A stretch of DNA of 64,000 nucleotides from Mucor racemosus (Eukaryota; Mucoromycota; Mucoromycetes; Mucorales; Mucoraceae): assembly GCA_027405735.1 (NCBI GenBank), contig JAPEHQ010000007.1:2257001-2321000 (forward strand), written 5' to 3'. A program made the translations under genes and the position numbers. Below the pieces are notes generated by a model. It was not told the DNA's origin. It searched no databases and saw nothing but the letters and a program-made list of their open reading frames with translations. Shown piece by piece: positions 10,929 to 24,047 of this stretch; within the stretch, counting starts at the first letter, position 1, and each line of letters opens with the position of its first letter.

Positions 10929-12947
10929 TGCAAATGTACGTATATGCTTCTCTCTCTCTCTCTCTCTCCCCTTTTTTTATTTTCGTATATACATAAATAA
11001 TGGAATTATGCCTTTTTTTTTTTTTCTATATCTATATATGTCGTATTATGCTTATTCCTCATCTATACTCTTTATCTCTCTCTTTCTCGCTACCCTCTCA
11101 ATATATATTATTATGCCCCTCATACAAATATATTCATGCCGTTTATTCCTCTCTTTTTCTAATTTCTATATAACACCATTCTTTAAATCTTTTTTTTTTA
11201 AAAAAAGTAGTATTTTTTAATGAATAAATAAATAAAATACATATATGATAACAAATTCACCATGCTTTATAATACACATATCCATGATTTCTTCTCCCCC
11301 CTTGATTCATAATTGATTGTCAAATAAATTACAATCATCATTGACATGCAGAAAAATTAATTTCCTACAGACAATAATTTATGCATTATACATAAATATT
11401 TAATTAACAAGCTGATCTTTGTAAAACTTACTAACAACTCTAAACCATGCATTAGAAACCTCCCTTTCCCCTTGGTAAAGGTGCTAAACTAAAATGTCCG
11501 TGGGTATCCATATTAATCCTATATTTAATACAAATATAGCAGGACCCATAGTCAATTAAAAACTTTTTTTGAGAAATGATTGGGGATGAGGGGAGGAGGG
11601 GGGAGGGGAAGGGTATTAAAACATATACTATCATCATAAATGATGGTGGAATCAGAATGTAATTTCAGGAGACTACATGTGGTGTAATTGGTCGTGTTGA
11701 ATATACGATGCTTATACATCTTTTTTAAAGAATTTACATTAATGTTTAAAGCCAAGAAATTACAAACAACAAATCAAGATTGAGGTTCTTGAGAAATCTA
11801 GATTATGCTAGTATTATTTTTTCTATTTTGCCAAAAGGGATGGAGGCGTACATAAACTGGAGTACATGAGATCAATATATCATATACCTATTAAAATTTG
11901 GTGATGCTGTGCTCGAAATTCTCAGCATTTTTTTTTTTTTTTTTAGAAAAAAATGCCTCATATCTTCTAAACCGAATACTTATTTAGCAATAATCTATAA
12001 TACTCCTAGATCTTGGCTTTTGAATACTATAGGCTGAAGTATTTGAAAGTTTACCTTTCTTTTTTTGTCATTGGATTGTTCGTATTCAGGCCATACTTCG
12101 AACTATAGCCAAAGTTTACATGCTACGCTGAGTAATTGTAAATAGGCATTATGTATCAATCGATATTATATTGTTTGCATTCAAAACCAAAAAGACTCGC
12201 AGAAGAATAACCAAGGGCGACCGTTACAACGATAGAAAAACAACCAAAAGGCATGGCAAGAAAATGCTCATTGCGTGAGATTTCATCCTATCAAAAAACA
12301 ATTTTTTTTTTTCTTGATAGTACTTAAATATTTTGAAATGCTTTTCCATAGCTAAATTTACTGTTTACAAGCTCGGCTCGACAACATTCCTAATTGGTTT
12401 CAAGCATTTTTCCATTTACTTTATTTTATTTAAGCAGAGAAGAGATGGTTTTACTCAAAAACGTGTGCTCTACTCCTTCAAAAATAGCTATTAGCTAATG
12501 AAATAAATATATGTTATTCGTATATTCACTGCGGATTAAGTGCAATTTTAAAAGTTGATTTTGAATCAATATTTGATTTTATAAAAAAATTTAAAGAATA
12601 TCTAAAACAATCCATACAAAATAGTTTAAACAAGTACGAGTTTTCATTTATCCATTTCCACAGCACCTCTGGGAGGCTAAACCTTTTGCAGATCTGTAGA
12701 TCAGCACTAGACGTACCCAACATTGCAATGGGAGATTATTTGGATCCATATTCATCGAGAACTGGTGAGTTTATTAACCTTAGTAGGCTTAAATAGCACC
12801 TAACCAACTTGTTGCTCAAAATTATTGAATGTCCAATGGCCTTTTATGGATACTAGTATTTAAAATACTTGTAGTACCTGTTTATACCTTTTTTATCCAT
12901 GAAGAATGCGGCTTACTTCGATCAGCATTCATCATAGAGATTATATT
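10929..12947. other. intergenic, AT-rich, no gene recognised
   Basis: Begins with a (CT)n run at about 10949-10968 that is probably in the 3' UTR of the preceding gene, and AATAAA-type signals near 11224-11236. A purine-rich/pyrimidine-rich block lies at 11585-11612. Open frames up to 65 codons have no family features. No RNA gene seen. Confidence 0.5.
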
Positions 12948-13471
12948 TGTTGTATTTCACCAAGTACCATATGTCACCACTTTCTACAGTATCAATACAT
13001 CTTACAATCTATTGATTACGACATGTATTGAAGTGCAAAGTTTTGATACCAGATATAAAAAACTCCTAGCGTGCCAAGTTTAATCTAGTAATTACCAAGA
13101 ACGCTTGGGCCTCCGTTATGACACTATATTATTTCATCCCAGCGGTTAATCAATCAAGTAGCTAACAAATCAACATCCAAGCACATTTAGCGCAACATTG
13201 AAACAAGGCAACTCATAAGCTCTGCAAGAGCGGTTAAATTATGATTGATCCATTTCAATCCGTAGATTACTATCAAAAAGATCTAATGGTTTGATGGTAC
13301 CTTAAATTACATCTCAGGATTTCAATGTCAAATCAATATAAAAGGCCTACTTTTATATCTAAATAAACGATATCTTGTTTTTATTATGCAGTTGAAAAAT
13401 CGATTCATTGATCATTCTTTTTTGATTGTATTCTTTTTCAAGTATTATTTATCAAACATAAAAATATAGGA
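12948..13471 (+). repeat. dispersed repeat family R3, copy A
   Basis: About 520 bases match 27888-28430 at roughly 85-90 percent by eye; both contain the same blocks TTTTGATACC, AAACTCCTAGCGT and TTTCATCCCAGCGGTTAATC. A third, inverted and interrupted copy lies at 39118-39905. No protein-coding logic is preserved among copies, so the open frame across 12829-13083 is probably chance. Element class unknown. Confidence 0.7.
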
Positions 13472-13789
13472 CACAACAGGTGGTTTTATTGGACAGAAAT
13501 ATCATGTTTTGCTGATGGTTTTCTTAATTCACAGTCATTTGTGAAAGTCGAAATATAAAATTTTATGCAGCATATATTTAAATCTATCATCTTGTATAAT
13601 TGGAGACTAATTGGATCAATATTCACAAGGATGGGTTTTTTTCTTTGTTTTCTGCAGTTGTAAATATTAGTTTATTATTTTGTAAAACTTAAAACTCATT
13701 ATTCAGGACTTAATTTTTGTATTCACAAGATAGTTCTGATTGATTGCTACTCTGCATTTTTTGTTTTAGGAAAAAATATTAATTTTTCA

Positions 13790-14830
13790 TCGAGATAATT
13801 AAAATAATAGTCGATATCACAGCTTACAGCTTATGATAACTGGGTTCCAAAATTTATTTTAAAAAATGGACGAAAAATGATGAAAAAAACAAAATTGTTT
13901 AATTGCTCATGAACTGCAAAGTAAGTCGACCTAGTATACTAAATAGCTTTTGTACAGTTTTGCATTCTGCATCCATCTAAATAAAATTCAGACAAACATT
14001 TTACATTAAATTTTGCATAAAATGCAATTGAAATTTTGGAGGTTTTTTGAAGATACACATCACTTTTTATAAGCATATTTAAAATATAACTAATTGAAAT
14101 AATGTGCAAAAATATTATCTATCGATCAAGCTATTGTACAACTTTTTAGCTGCATTTTTCGTAGAGAAAACGAGATTTTTGTCAAAATTTTTTCAGATTC
14201 AGAATTTGGGATGAGGGTATACAAGGGGAAAATGGACGCCAGAAATGGAGGTACCTTTTTGTACACATTTTTTAGGATATCTCCACCAAAAATCAATATT
14301 TTGAGAAACTCTAAATTGGGTCTGAGAGAGCTTAACGAGCTTAATGACATGAATGTAAAAAAAAATGTTGCTCAATTCAGCCAATTTTTTGAAACCTACT
14401 ATAGAAATGTCAAAAAAAATGAAAAAAAATAAAGGTGCTCAGAATTTTTTTATATTAAAATATGTTATAGAGCACTTTAAAACAAGTAAGTTTTATTATT
14501 AAAAAGTGTTAGTATAGCTTAATTTTTTTTTGGAGATATGAAGCCTCAAAGTTTTCAATCCATTAGCAGTAAAATACGCGTAAAAAATCTGAAACATTAG
14601 CACTGAAAAATTAATACCAACTGCAAAAAGTAGGATATTTTCGGATACTCATTTTTGGATTAAAGCTGAACATCTCAGGTACATTGGCATATAATTTTTT
14701 CTTGGTCTTATTTAGTGAAAACAAAAAGTAGAGTAGGGATGAAAAATGAGATCCAGTTTTCAAGGGAAAAGCAATGAATTTTACGCGTTTTTGAGTCTTT
14801 CGTGAGACATAAAATAAAATCAGGAACATG
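13790..14830 (+). repeat. dispersed repeat family R1, copy A
   Basis: About 1 kb of non-coding AT-rich DNA recurs in reverse orientation at 41725-42680 plus 40655-40700, and its outer end recurs at 33640-33708. Landmark blocks are AATTGCTCATGAACTGCAAAGTAAGT, seen only in part here as TTGCTCATGAACTGCAAAG, and GAGATCCAGTTTTC. A more diverged version lies in each 3.4-kb monomer (near 51780-52160). No coding capacity; element class unknown. Confidence 0.65.
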
Positions 14831-15212
14831 TAGCATGATGCGACCACCTTATATTTATCTAGAAGTACCCAAGGTACACCCTAAAAAGTGTTTTGTTTGA
14901 GGCTAGTTATTAGAAAAATTGGGCGCTTCAATTTCGAACGTTAGCAACCTTAACTCAATTTTTCTCAATGAAAAAAGACCACTGTATAAAATGATAAGAA
15001 TAGAACGCTTGAAAAGATTTCAACCAATACATGAAAAACAGAGAAATATGATGCTTAAACCATTATTGATTTGTAAAATTATCTTTTCTATAGTAATTCT
15101 AGAGTTTAATCAAACTATAGTGGTATAATGAACATTTTTCTTTATTTATTCGACAGATTTAGTTATTATATTATGATTTATATACACATATTTAATGTAA
15201 TAATAATGAATT

Positions 15213-16777
15213 TCAGCAATGAGCAATTTGTCCATAATGAGCAGCATTTACATTTTGCATAAACATAGGCTGTGGTGAATAATAAGGAGGAGGCATGCAC
15301 ACATATTGTGGAGGAGCAGGTTCTTCCTTTGGTTCTTCCTTTTCTGGTTTTTTCTCTACTGGAGTATTAATTCCAAACTTTATCTTCAAACAAATGATAC
15401 AATAATAATATTGCCAGCCAAAGGAGATGAGAGTATTCACAATTACAAAGGCCAACATGACATAGACCGGCTTACTCATTAAATAAACATTATGATGCTT
15501 TGGATTACCATCAAAAATAAGCATCCAGGGGTTAATAAATCCAGTATGAGCAAAGAAATCAAGACCAAAATAGAACAAATATGAACCCATTAAAGCAGTT
15601 GTGAAGAGAACCATATAGCTTTCGACGAAAAAAAGAAGAACAGGGCCAAATAACGACAAGCCTATAATGAAACAGATACGAGCAACTTTCTATAATCAAA
15701 ATTTAAGTTATTAATATGAATGTATGCGTTAAAAGTGTGTAATTGACTTACAATGGTGATGACCAGATCTTCCTTCCAAGACAAAAAGTAAACGGCAAGA
15801 TAAAAGCCGCCGAGACCTAAATAAACAATTGAATATTGATTCATTAACAGAGATAAATAAACAATATATTAATGCTTACATGCAAGGCCGTAAACTCCAA
15901 CAGGCCATAAGAATATTAAAAAGATAGCACCAAAGATACCTAAACCAGCACTGACACAAATATAAATCAAATCACCAAGAGGATAACCACCAGCTGGTTC
16001 ATTATTAACAAGACCGATCCAGGTCATGGTAGCTAAAAAGTTTTTTTTTTTTCAATGAGATGTTTGCAAATCTATAAATGTCAATGCAACTTACCAAAGA
16101 ATACAAATCCTACTAAACCAAGTGTAGGACGAAAGAAACGGAATCCAAGGATTTGAAAGTAAAGACCAGCAAGAATACAAACGATACCGGCAAAACCTTG
16201 TGCTGGGCTAACGCTATCACCATATGTATCTAGAATGATTGATTTTTAGTATGGAAAACCATAAATACTTTATTATATGCTTACGCCAAAGATAATCAGA
16301 CCAACATTGGCCAGTACAAGACTTTTTGCCTGATGAGGAAGAAGAGGATGGCTTGGACGTGGAAGTTGATTTACTGACTGTAGTTGTTCTAGTTACAGTC
16401 ATTGCATGACCACCACCACAATTTACTGTCTCTGTTACTGTTTTCCATAGATTATTAAGAGACAAGTTATCAATGCTAGCAGTAGCAGAATCAGAGGCAG
16501 CATTTTGATCCGAGGCAGTAGCAGCAATCAATGCGTTATTGTTATTCACTCCACTACGACACATGCTTGCCCAGTTTTGATATAAATCTAAATCATCAAT
16601 TACTTCTTGATCCTCGTCATCATCTCCTCTTTTTGAGAGCACAGCGAAATTTGTTGGTATACCAGTTGCTGTAGATCGTGATTGTAATTCATAGACAGTC
16701 TTTGTTGGAAATGTTATGCATGAAACCAGCTGTATAATTAATAAGAGCAACAATGAAATCTTTGTTATAAAAGCCAT
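15213..16777 (-). CDS. DUF4203 (TM7S3/TMEM198-like) multispan membrane protein with signal peptide
   Basis: Five exons on the minus strand, 16777-16285, 16229-16095, 16032-15880, 15816-15752 and 15689-15213, give 440 aa. The start has a signal peptide (MAFITKISLLLLLIIQLVSC), then a Ser/Thr-rich extracytoplasmic stretch of about 140 residues with a cluster of Cys and a poly-Ser tract. Seven or so hydrophobic segments follow (GFAGIVCILAGLYFQILGF, GLVGFVFF, YLAVYFLSW and others), ending in a Lys/Glu/Pro-rich and Pro/Tyr-rich cytosolic tail. Fungal DUF4203 proteins share this layout; their function is not established. The arrangement could equally be described as a surface-exposed receptor-like membrane protein. 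It starts only 180 bases from the stop of the SCY1-like gene. Confidence 0.78.
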
Positions 16778-16957
16778 TGTTTTAGTTTTAGTTTTTTTTT
16801 TTTTTTTAGTACAATAAGTAGGGGAATATATTAAGAAGAGCAAGAATAGGTGTATATCAATTCATTGTTTTGAAAGCATTTTTATATATAATTGTATAGT
16901 TGTTTTTTATTCATGGTCATTTTAAGCATTTAGTGATCAGGTCTAGAGAATTGCCAT

Positions 16958-19900
16958 TTATAGACCGATGTTTTCAACCTTTTTAGCACCAAGGCCTCCC
17001 TTCTTCTTTTCTCGCAACTCAGCCATTCGCTATTGAAATAACAGGTTAGGTGGAATCAAGCTATAACAAAGTATCTTAAATTACCTGTCTTCTTTCTTCT
17101 CTTCTTCGTTCAAGTTCGGCTTTACGGTCGTCCTTATTTCCTCCTTGAGATTGTATTGAAGAAGAGGATGGTTTCGTTTCGGAAGCAATTTGTGTAACGA
17201 ATGAATCCACACTACTATTATTATCCAAATCAAGATCTACCAACATTCTCAATCAATATTAAGAAAAATGCATCATAATTAACCAAAAATCGACTTACCG
17301 AATGTCTTGGGTTTGTGACCCAATTTCATGGAGCCTTGTGCTTTAGGATTTTGTCCATTTACTCCTGCTCCAAAGGAAGACGGATATGAACCGAATGAAG
17401 AGACTGGGGATGCTGTTGATTTATGCAATGGTGGTGGAGAAAATGCTACAGAAGCTGGTTGATCAAATGAGTCCCATGCGTTATCTTCTTTATTATATTC
17501 TTCATCGTTGTCTACGGGTTGATTAAAGTCGAATGGATCACTTTCCTCTTGATCCCAACCATTGGAGTCCTCTGCATCATCTGCCTCGATTAATGTGTGG
17601 TTGTTGTTGTTGTTGCTGTTGATACCTAATTGCATAGATGTTGTATTTTTGATTGCATTACTGCTATTATTCTCAACAACAGGTGTCGATCCTTGGGAAT
17701 TAATTGGATTTCCTATTTCTCCACTGGGCGATGAAAACTAATAGATATTTGAATCAGTACAACTCACCTTTATCTAAATGATTTATTCGACTTACTCTTG
17801 ATTGAAGTGATGATACAGCCCAACCTGCAATACCTTTAGTGGCACCACCAAGTACACCTGCCATGCCTGCGCCTTGAGCAGCAGCAACAGCAGCTTCTTC
17901 GCTTGTGGGTGTACTTGATTGCTCAACAATTGCTGTATCGGGCATTCTTTCAGCTAACTCTTGTACTTTTATTACAAATGCATTCATAACTTTAAATGCT
18001 TGATCACGAACAGATCTATTACATAATAAATGCATTAATATCAAGAAATTCACCATATATATATATATCATCAACCCACTTTTCTTTATCGATTAACATT
18101 ATAGATACAGCAGGAAGAATCTTTGATGCGCACTCTTGAGCATCATAATATTCGATTGTAGCTAATTATTTCAGAAATTGATTAATTTTTTTCACGCACC
18201 ACCATTCAATTTTCTCAAAAAAACTAATTACCATTCAATGCCATTAATGAAGCAATCCTTGCATGGTGAAATCCATCCCTTAAACTTCTGGTAAATCCAC
18301 TCACTAAAACCTTTTTTCTTGTCTATATCATACTGTGTTAGAAACATGAACTTTGGCGGTTTTAAGATAACATACGCTTTCGCTGAGGTATTTTGCAATT
18401 TTGCCTAAACAGATAACTGTGTTTGTTCTGATTCCAGGCTCTGGATCCATTTGTAGTTTAGCTAGATATTTCAGTAATTCATAATTTATAATTCTTTCGC
18501 TTAATTTGGGCACAATGAGCAAAGTAGATTTGATAGTTTGTTCTCGAATAATAGGAATTGTGTCCGAGAAACCGGTTGCCTATAAATATCTACATGAGTA
18601 CGAATACGTAGAGTAATTGCAGAATAGATACCAACTTACAATATGAGGAAATACTTGATTCGTTATCATTTTGTTTGTCATATGGTCAATAAATTTAGGC
18701 ATATTCTCTAATAAACTGACACGTATAGCACGATCAGGCGAAGCAAACATACGAATGATGGGCTGTATCACAACGCTTTCGTATTCTTCGTCCGATAAAT
18801 GTTCGCCCACTTTAACAATGGCACTCAATGCTTTAGCACCACCCGAGCCAAACTCAAATGCCTTGATTAATTCAGGTAAAATCTTGTGCTTAGCAAATTC
18901 ACTTGGAAATGAATCAATGGTAGAATCCAATTGTCTAAAAAATCCCTCCTTTTCGCCTTGTTCCTTAATACTAATATTTTCCAAAAACAAATTAACCTTG
19001 ACAAAATCGCTCGAGAAAAATCCTCTAGGTTTTAAGCCTTCATCCAAAAACATATCAGCGTTAGCTCTCTTTCTGAATGATGGGCTAAGTAACAAGGTGT
19101 AAATGCGTTGCATATTTCCAGGAATACTGCCTTTTTGTGATAAGAGTGAATCTGTTGTTTCGAATCGACTATTATAGGCTTCGTAGACCAAACAACCTAA
19201 ATGATAGGAATCGATTACTCCATTGGGTAAATCTTTAATTGCTGTCCATCCAGATTGTTTCACTTCTGGCGTTGCATATCTTTGTGCATCAGGTACAATA
19301 CCACCAAATGTCTAATCCAATATAGAAAGATTAGTTATTTTGTTGCTTTTAGAATGAAATTGAAACATTTACCAAGATAATTGGGCTTTCTTCTTTCATA
19401 GAACATAATAATTCAAATCCTCCCAACTTCCATTCGCCTGCCTTGTTTGTGAAAATCGAAGCAATTCTAACGTTTCCATGTACCATATCACAATCATTAT
19501 TCAAAAATTTGATAGCATTCTATAATACGAAATGTTACGACAATGGTATACATGTATTTGCATGGAGATACATTACTGCTACTTTGTAAAGACCCCATAA
19601 CACTAGGTTTTTATCTGGATCTTGATTCAGTTGATTTGAAAGAGGTTCAATAGGATCAGTAACAAACATAATACTTTGCTCTGTCTATTGAATAAATGCA
19701 TGCCTTAATAATAAATAATTGTGTTGTAACTAGACTTACCTCAATGCCGTCCAAGTAACGTAAAACATCAGGGTGTCTCATAGTACGAATTCTTTTAAAT
19801 GCATTTCTTGCCAGCTGCGCTTTATCTCTATTCTTTTGACAGTCGAACACAAAGATAGATACTTCAGAGCCATCTTCCTATATACGCTTTTTTTAGAGTT

Positions 19901-20071
19901 GAGACAATACAGAAAGGTTATTTCTTATACCTTTTTGGTACCGTGGTGAAGACTCCAAATAGACTGATCAGAATAAAATTCAACTTTATCGCCTATACTA
20001 TAACCAAATCCCGAGTTGTCTTTACCTAAAAGGTGAAGACTACTCTTGACTATGCCTGAGAGAAATGCCAT
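16958..20071 (-). CDS. SCY1-like pseudokinase (SCYL1/Cex1 family)
   Basis: Twelve exons give 821 aa: 20071-19931, 19877-19740, 19684-19577, 19519-19373, 19311-18640, 18579-18376, 18322-18232, 18161-18080, 18015-17796, 17737-17299, 17236-17085 and 17029-16958. Every junction is GT-AG and in phase. The N-terminus ([18 protein letters not shown]) and kinase-like fold match SCY1-like proteins. The catalytic HRD position reads VHGNV and the DFG position reads GGFE, so it should not phosphorylate. HEAT-like repeats follow (residues about 320-560), then an acidic disordered linker and a basic Arg/Lys-rich tail ([20 protein letters not shown]). SCYL1/Cex1 proteins act in COPI retrograde Golgi traffic and in nuclear tRNA export. 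Confidence 0.9.
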
Positions 20072-20719
20072 GAATCAAGTTTTTTGTTAAAATGTAGAAA
20101 AAGAAACGAGAAAAACGTTGAATTAACTGTAAAGGGCTTTGTTGTGAATGTGTAACTTCTTTTTCTTCGAGTAACATTCAAGAGCCGTCTGATGATCCTT
20201 CATTTGTACTTTTTTTTTTTTTTTTTTGGCAGAATATATCATCTTTAAAGGATTTTTTTGTAGCAATAAAAGAGAAAAAAATTAACTTTAAAATATCAGA
20301 AATATAGCATACAAAATGAGCAATAAATAGCATTTTTTTTTCTTTATTTTTGTGTGTTTTTTGTAGATATATTTAAGAAATAGTGTACAGGTTTTGGTGA
20401 GAAAAACTGTAAAAAATTAATCTTGTACATTAATACAGAGTCGTCTCTTTTGATATTTGTAGTAAGAGAATGGTATTTTTATTCAATAATTCAACATAAT
20501 ATATGTAACTTATATCCGTGTATCTGATAATACAATGTAGATAATTGTGCTGTAGAAATAATAAATATGAAAGAAGTGAAAATTACAAGTTGAAATAAAG
20601 AAAGAAATGTTACAAATTATGATAAAACAGGGGAGAAAGGGGAGAAAGAGGAGTAATCTTGGGCGGCAAGAGTATATGTAGTAGTTTCATATAAATATTC
20701 AAGATAAATAAATTCGAGT
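20072..20719. other. intergenic: SCY1-like promoter and PUF gene 3' UTR
   Basis: AT-rich, with homopolymer T at 20211-20227 and no coding or RNA signal. Two minus-strand genes run head to tail across it. Confidence 0.6.
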
Positions 20720-23062
20720 TTAATTGCTGCCTGTAGGATAAGTGGTTATTTCATGATTTCGTAAAACTTTGTCAACCAAGAAAGCTACACGTTGGCCATA
20801 TTTCGATCCACGGAGAGAAACCATATGACGCTTGATTAATCGACAAATATACACTTTTTGATCTTCACAAGCATTGTTAATTAACCATTGGACTACATAA
20901 TTACCATATTGATCAGATGCAATGTCAATTAATGCCATCCTTGGACGAAAAGTAGTACTATTGTTGGAGATGTATTGAATAAACTTCTTCATAAATTGTT
21001 GTCCTCCAATTCGGAGGGCTCTTTCAACTACTTTGGAGGCAAATTGATCCATAGAGAGTTGGACACTTTCATTGATTACAATTTGAAATGCCCTTTCACG
21101 GTCATCATTTTTTTCGGCATGTTCAAGTACATGTTGCACTACCCAGTTTCCCCATTGGCCTTTAGCAATTGGAACAATGTTATCAAGAACTTCATTGAGA
21201 ATAGGTCGCTATTTATTTGTAAAAAGGTGTTAATTAGCATATGAAAAAAAAAAAGAGCTGTATGTTTGTGTATATTTTCTCACCTTGTCAATTTCTGTCA
21301 TGTTTTCAAATATGTTTTGAATGACTAAACTACCTGTTTCGTCTAGTGCTACTCTATCCCATTGATTTTCAAGTGATTGATGAATATGTTTCATAATAGG
21401 AGGAGGCGAATTTTGCCATCTTATCTCGAAAACTTTTTGCCACACATGACAAGCATACTTGTGTGTAATTGTTTCAGGAATACGCACAAGCAATTCAGAC
21501 ACAAGGCTAGCCTTTGAAGTCTCATCAACGCAATCTAACGCCCGTTGTACCACATGACATCCAAATGGTTCACATGTCAGTTCCAAGATATGACCTTTCA
21601 TTTTTTGAACTAAAGCCTCGATTTGTTCTGTTGTGCCTAGCTCTAATTGTCTCTGTACAAGGAAATTTCCGAATCTATTTGTCATCAATTCATATGCTTG
21701 ATTGAGTGTTGCTTTAAAAATGAGCTGTTTTTGTTCTGTGGTGGCGCATTTCAGTTTTTGTTGCATGAAAATAGATGCTTGTTGGTCTGTTTCTTTTGTG
21801 ATACGATCTACTAATGACTATTTTCAACAAAAAAAAATTAGCTCATGTATGTGTTCTAATGAGGATTGTACTTACACTCCAGTCGATATTTACATTCTTG
21901 TCAAGCATACGACGATATTCAATTGTATTTGAATTGACTTTTCTTTCAGCTGCCACTGTTGACGTGGTGTGATTAGAAACAGAACTCAATGATGATGAGC
22001 AAGATTTCTAAAACTAGATTAAAACAAACATTCTTGTTGCATTTTAATTTGATTTACTTACATCCAGTATAGCATTTGACATGTCACTTTCAATGACACC
22101 ATAACGCTTTCTAGCAGAAATATCTTCTGAAAGCTCAAATAATCTAATTTATGTTGGTTTAATATGAATTGGAAGGTAAAATGTTTTTTTATCATAAGCG
22201 GTACCTGGAATCGGAAGATTCTTCAACTAAACATGACAGATCAAATCCTTTAGATTTTAAAAACGATTGATATAATGCCAATTGGCAGATTTTTTCATTC
22301 AATTTCTTTGATATAGCCTGTTCTTGATCTTTATATTCTAGATCTTTGTTTGTGAGAGTCGTTTGCATATTGACAATTGTCACACGTTGCTAAATAATCA
22401 GTAATATAAATAATAAACATACAGTAATTTACATAAACTTAATCAATCTACAACTTACTCGTTCGATTTCAATATTTTTTTGGTTCATTTGTCTTACAAG
22501 AGTTTGGATAACTTCATTAGCTTCCATTAATTGATTTCGAATATTTAAATCATCGAATGTTGGCTGAAATGATGTTTGTTCGTTCTAAAATGCATTTAAT
22601 ATAATTAGAGTTAATAAAACAAGGGGTGTTTTTCAAAAGAGTTACTTTTCTCTGATGTTGTTGGTGATACAAGAAAGGAGGTTCCGTTTTAAACAGATCA
22701 TCTCTTGTTGTTGCAATTGCCAGAGACTCATTTTTTGGCGAAGGTGTTCTAGTGCCTGAAGATTCAACATCTGCCATGGTACCGCAAAATTCAGGTGTAA
22801 ACTGACTTGCATATTGAAGCTGATGATAGTTTTGATTTTGATAGCTGTGATGATTGAATACATCTGTATTAGTATAAAATGTATTAAAAACATCATTGTT
22901 TTTTATTGGTACATTGGTAACAAATAACGAAGGTGTGTGAAAAGGTGAATCAAACGTATCAAAACTAAATTTGTTATTGAATTTCTGTGGAGCAGTGGTG
23001 ATAGATGACGGATCAGTAGCAACCGCTACTGATTTAGATGTAGTAGCAGATGCTGATAGCAT
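20720..23062 (-). CDS. PUF (Pumilio-homology) RNA-binding protein
   Basis: Seven exons give 654 aa: 23062-22646, 22584-22459, 22389-22205, 22143-22062, 22007-21876, 21817-21284 and 21208-20720. The N-terminal half is Ser/Thr/Asn-rich, followed by a predicted coiled coil (about residues 150-230). Eight helical PUF repeats fill residues about 345-640, with core helices NRFGNFLVQ, EPFGCHVVQ, HKYACHVWQ, DETGSLVIQ, GQWGNWVVQ, DQFASKVVE, DQYGNYVVQ and SKYGQRVAF. The N-W-Q, S-K-E and N-Y-Q triplets in repeats 5-7 fit the usual recognition of a UGU core. PUF proteins bind 3' UTRs and control mRNA decay and translation. It is closest to fungal-type PUF proteins carrying the CHVWQ helix; the subfamily is not certain. 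Confidence 0.88.
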
Positions 23063-24047
23063 TTTTTAAATAAAGTATGAGAAAGTAAAAGAAAGAGAAA
23101 GGAACGAGAAAAGAAACAATACCAGTTTTTTCAATTCAAAGAAATTCCCGTATGTTGTATATAAAATGACTTTTTTGCCACTGAATCATTACACACGAAT
23201 ATTGCTCCACCCCTTAATATTATTATTTCTTTTCGCTTTTAAATACATACATTTTTATTATATAATGTATGTATATAATGAATAACGGTATTACTCTAGT
23301 AACAACGTAGAACCATGGCATTTTCCTGTTATATTCTCGAATTGAATTTCATCGTATATCATCTGTCATTGATCATCGATCATAATACAAAACATTTATT
23401 ATTATTATTTTTAGTGTAAATAATTATATATAGATTACTTGAGACCTTTTTTCTCCCTTATTCATGTATCCCCTTTTAAAAACATGTACATCAATTCTCA
23501 TCATAAAATGATTTTATATGGCTACATATTCCTATAAATCAACAGACAGCATATCATAAATTAAACTGCGCCAGTAAAGCAATTTTAATCTATTTTGTGC
23601 ATAATGTTAAATAATCAATTTTACGTGCATCACTTGAGTTTGTCGATCTCTTGCTCATTTCTTTATAAATATTAATTTTGCCGTAATTACAGGATCTTTC
23701 ATTTTGCTTGTCATGGTAACTGATACAAGATTTACCAGATCAAAATATTGTATTGATATTTAAGCCACCCAAACAATATAGAAAATGTCAAAATAAGCAA
23801 TATATAGTATTTTACAGCCTCTTTATGTATTACCCAAGATGTTCTATTCTAGTTTTTTAAAAAAATGTATATATAAAAAAAAAAGAAACCGCATTTTTAA
23901 TATATAAAAAGTGTATGGTGAATGTTTTTGATTTGTGAATTGTGATGTACGTTAAAAAAGAGAGAAAGGAAAAGAGTGAGAAAAATGGCGTATATAAGAT
24001 CGAAAGAAAGAGCATTTTTCAGAAGAGAAAAAAGTATATAATTATAT
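23063..24047. other. intergenic: PUF gene promoter and eIF3f 3' UTR
   Basis: Nearly 1 kb of AT-rich DNA with no coding signal. It contains short TAT/ATT repeats and A-runs (23876-23885). Confidence 0.55.

Noticed and set aside
11452..11755. Minus-strand frames of 61-67 codons
   Set aside because: Composition follows a purine-rich block and no homology was recognised.
12829..13083. 84-codon hydrophobic frame
   Set aside because: It runs into repeat family R3, and the other R3 copies do not keep the frame.
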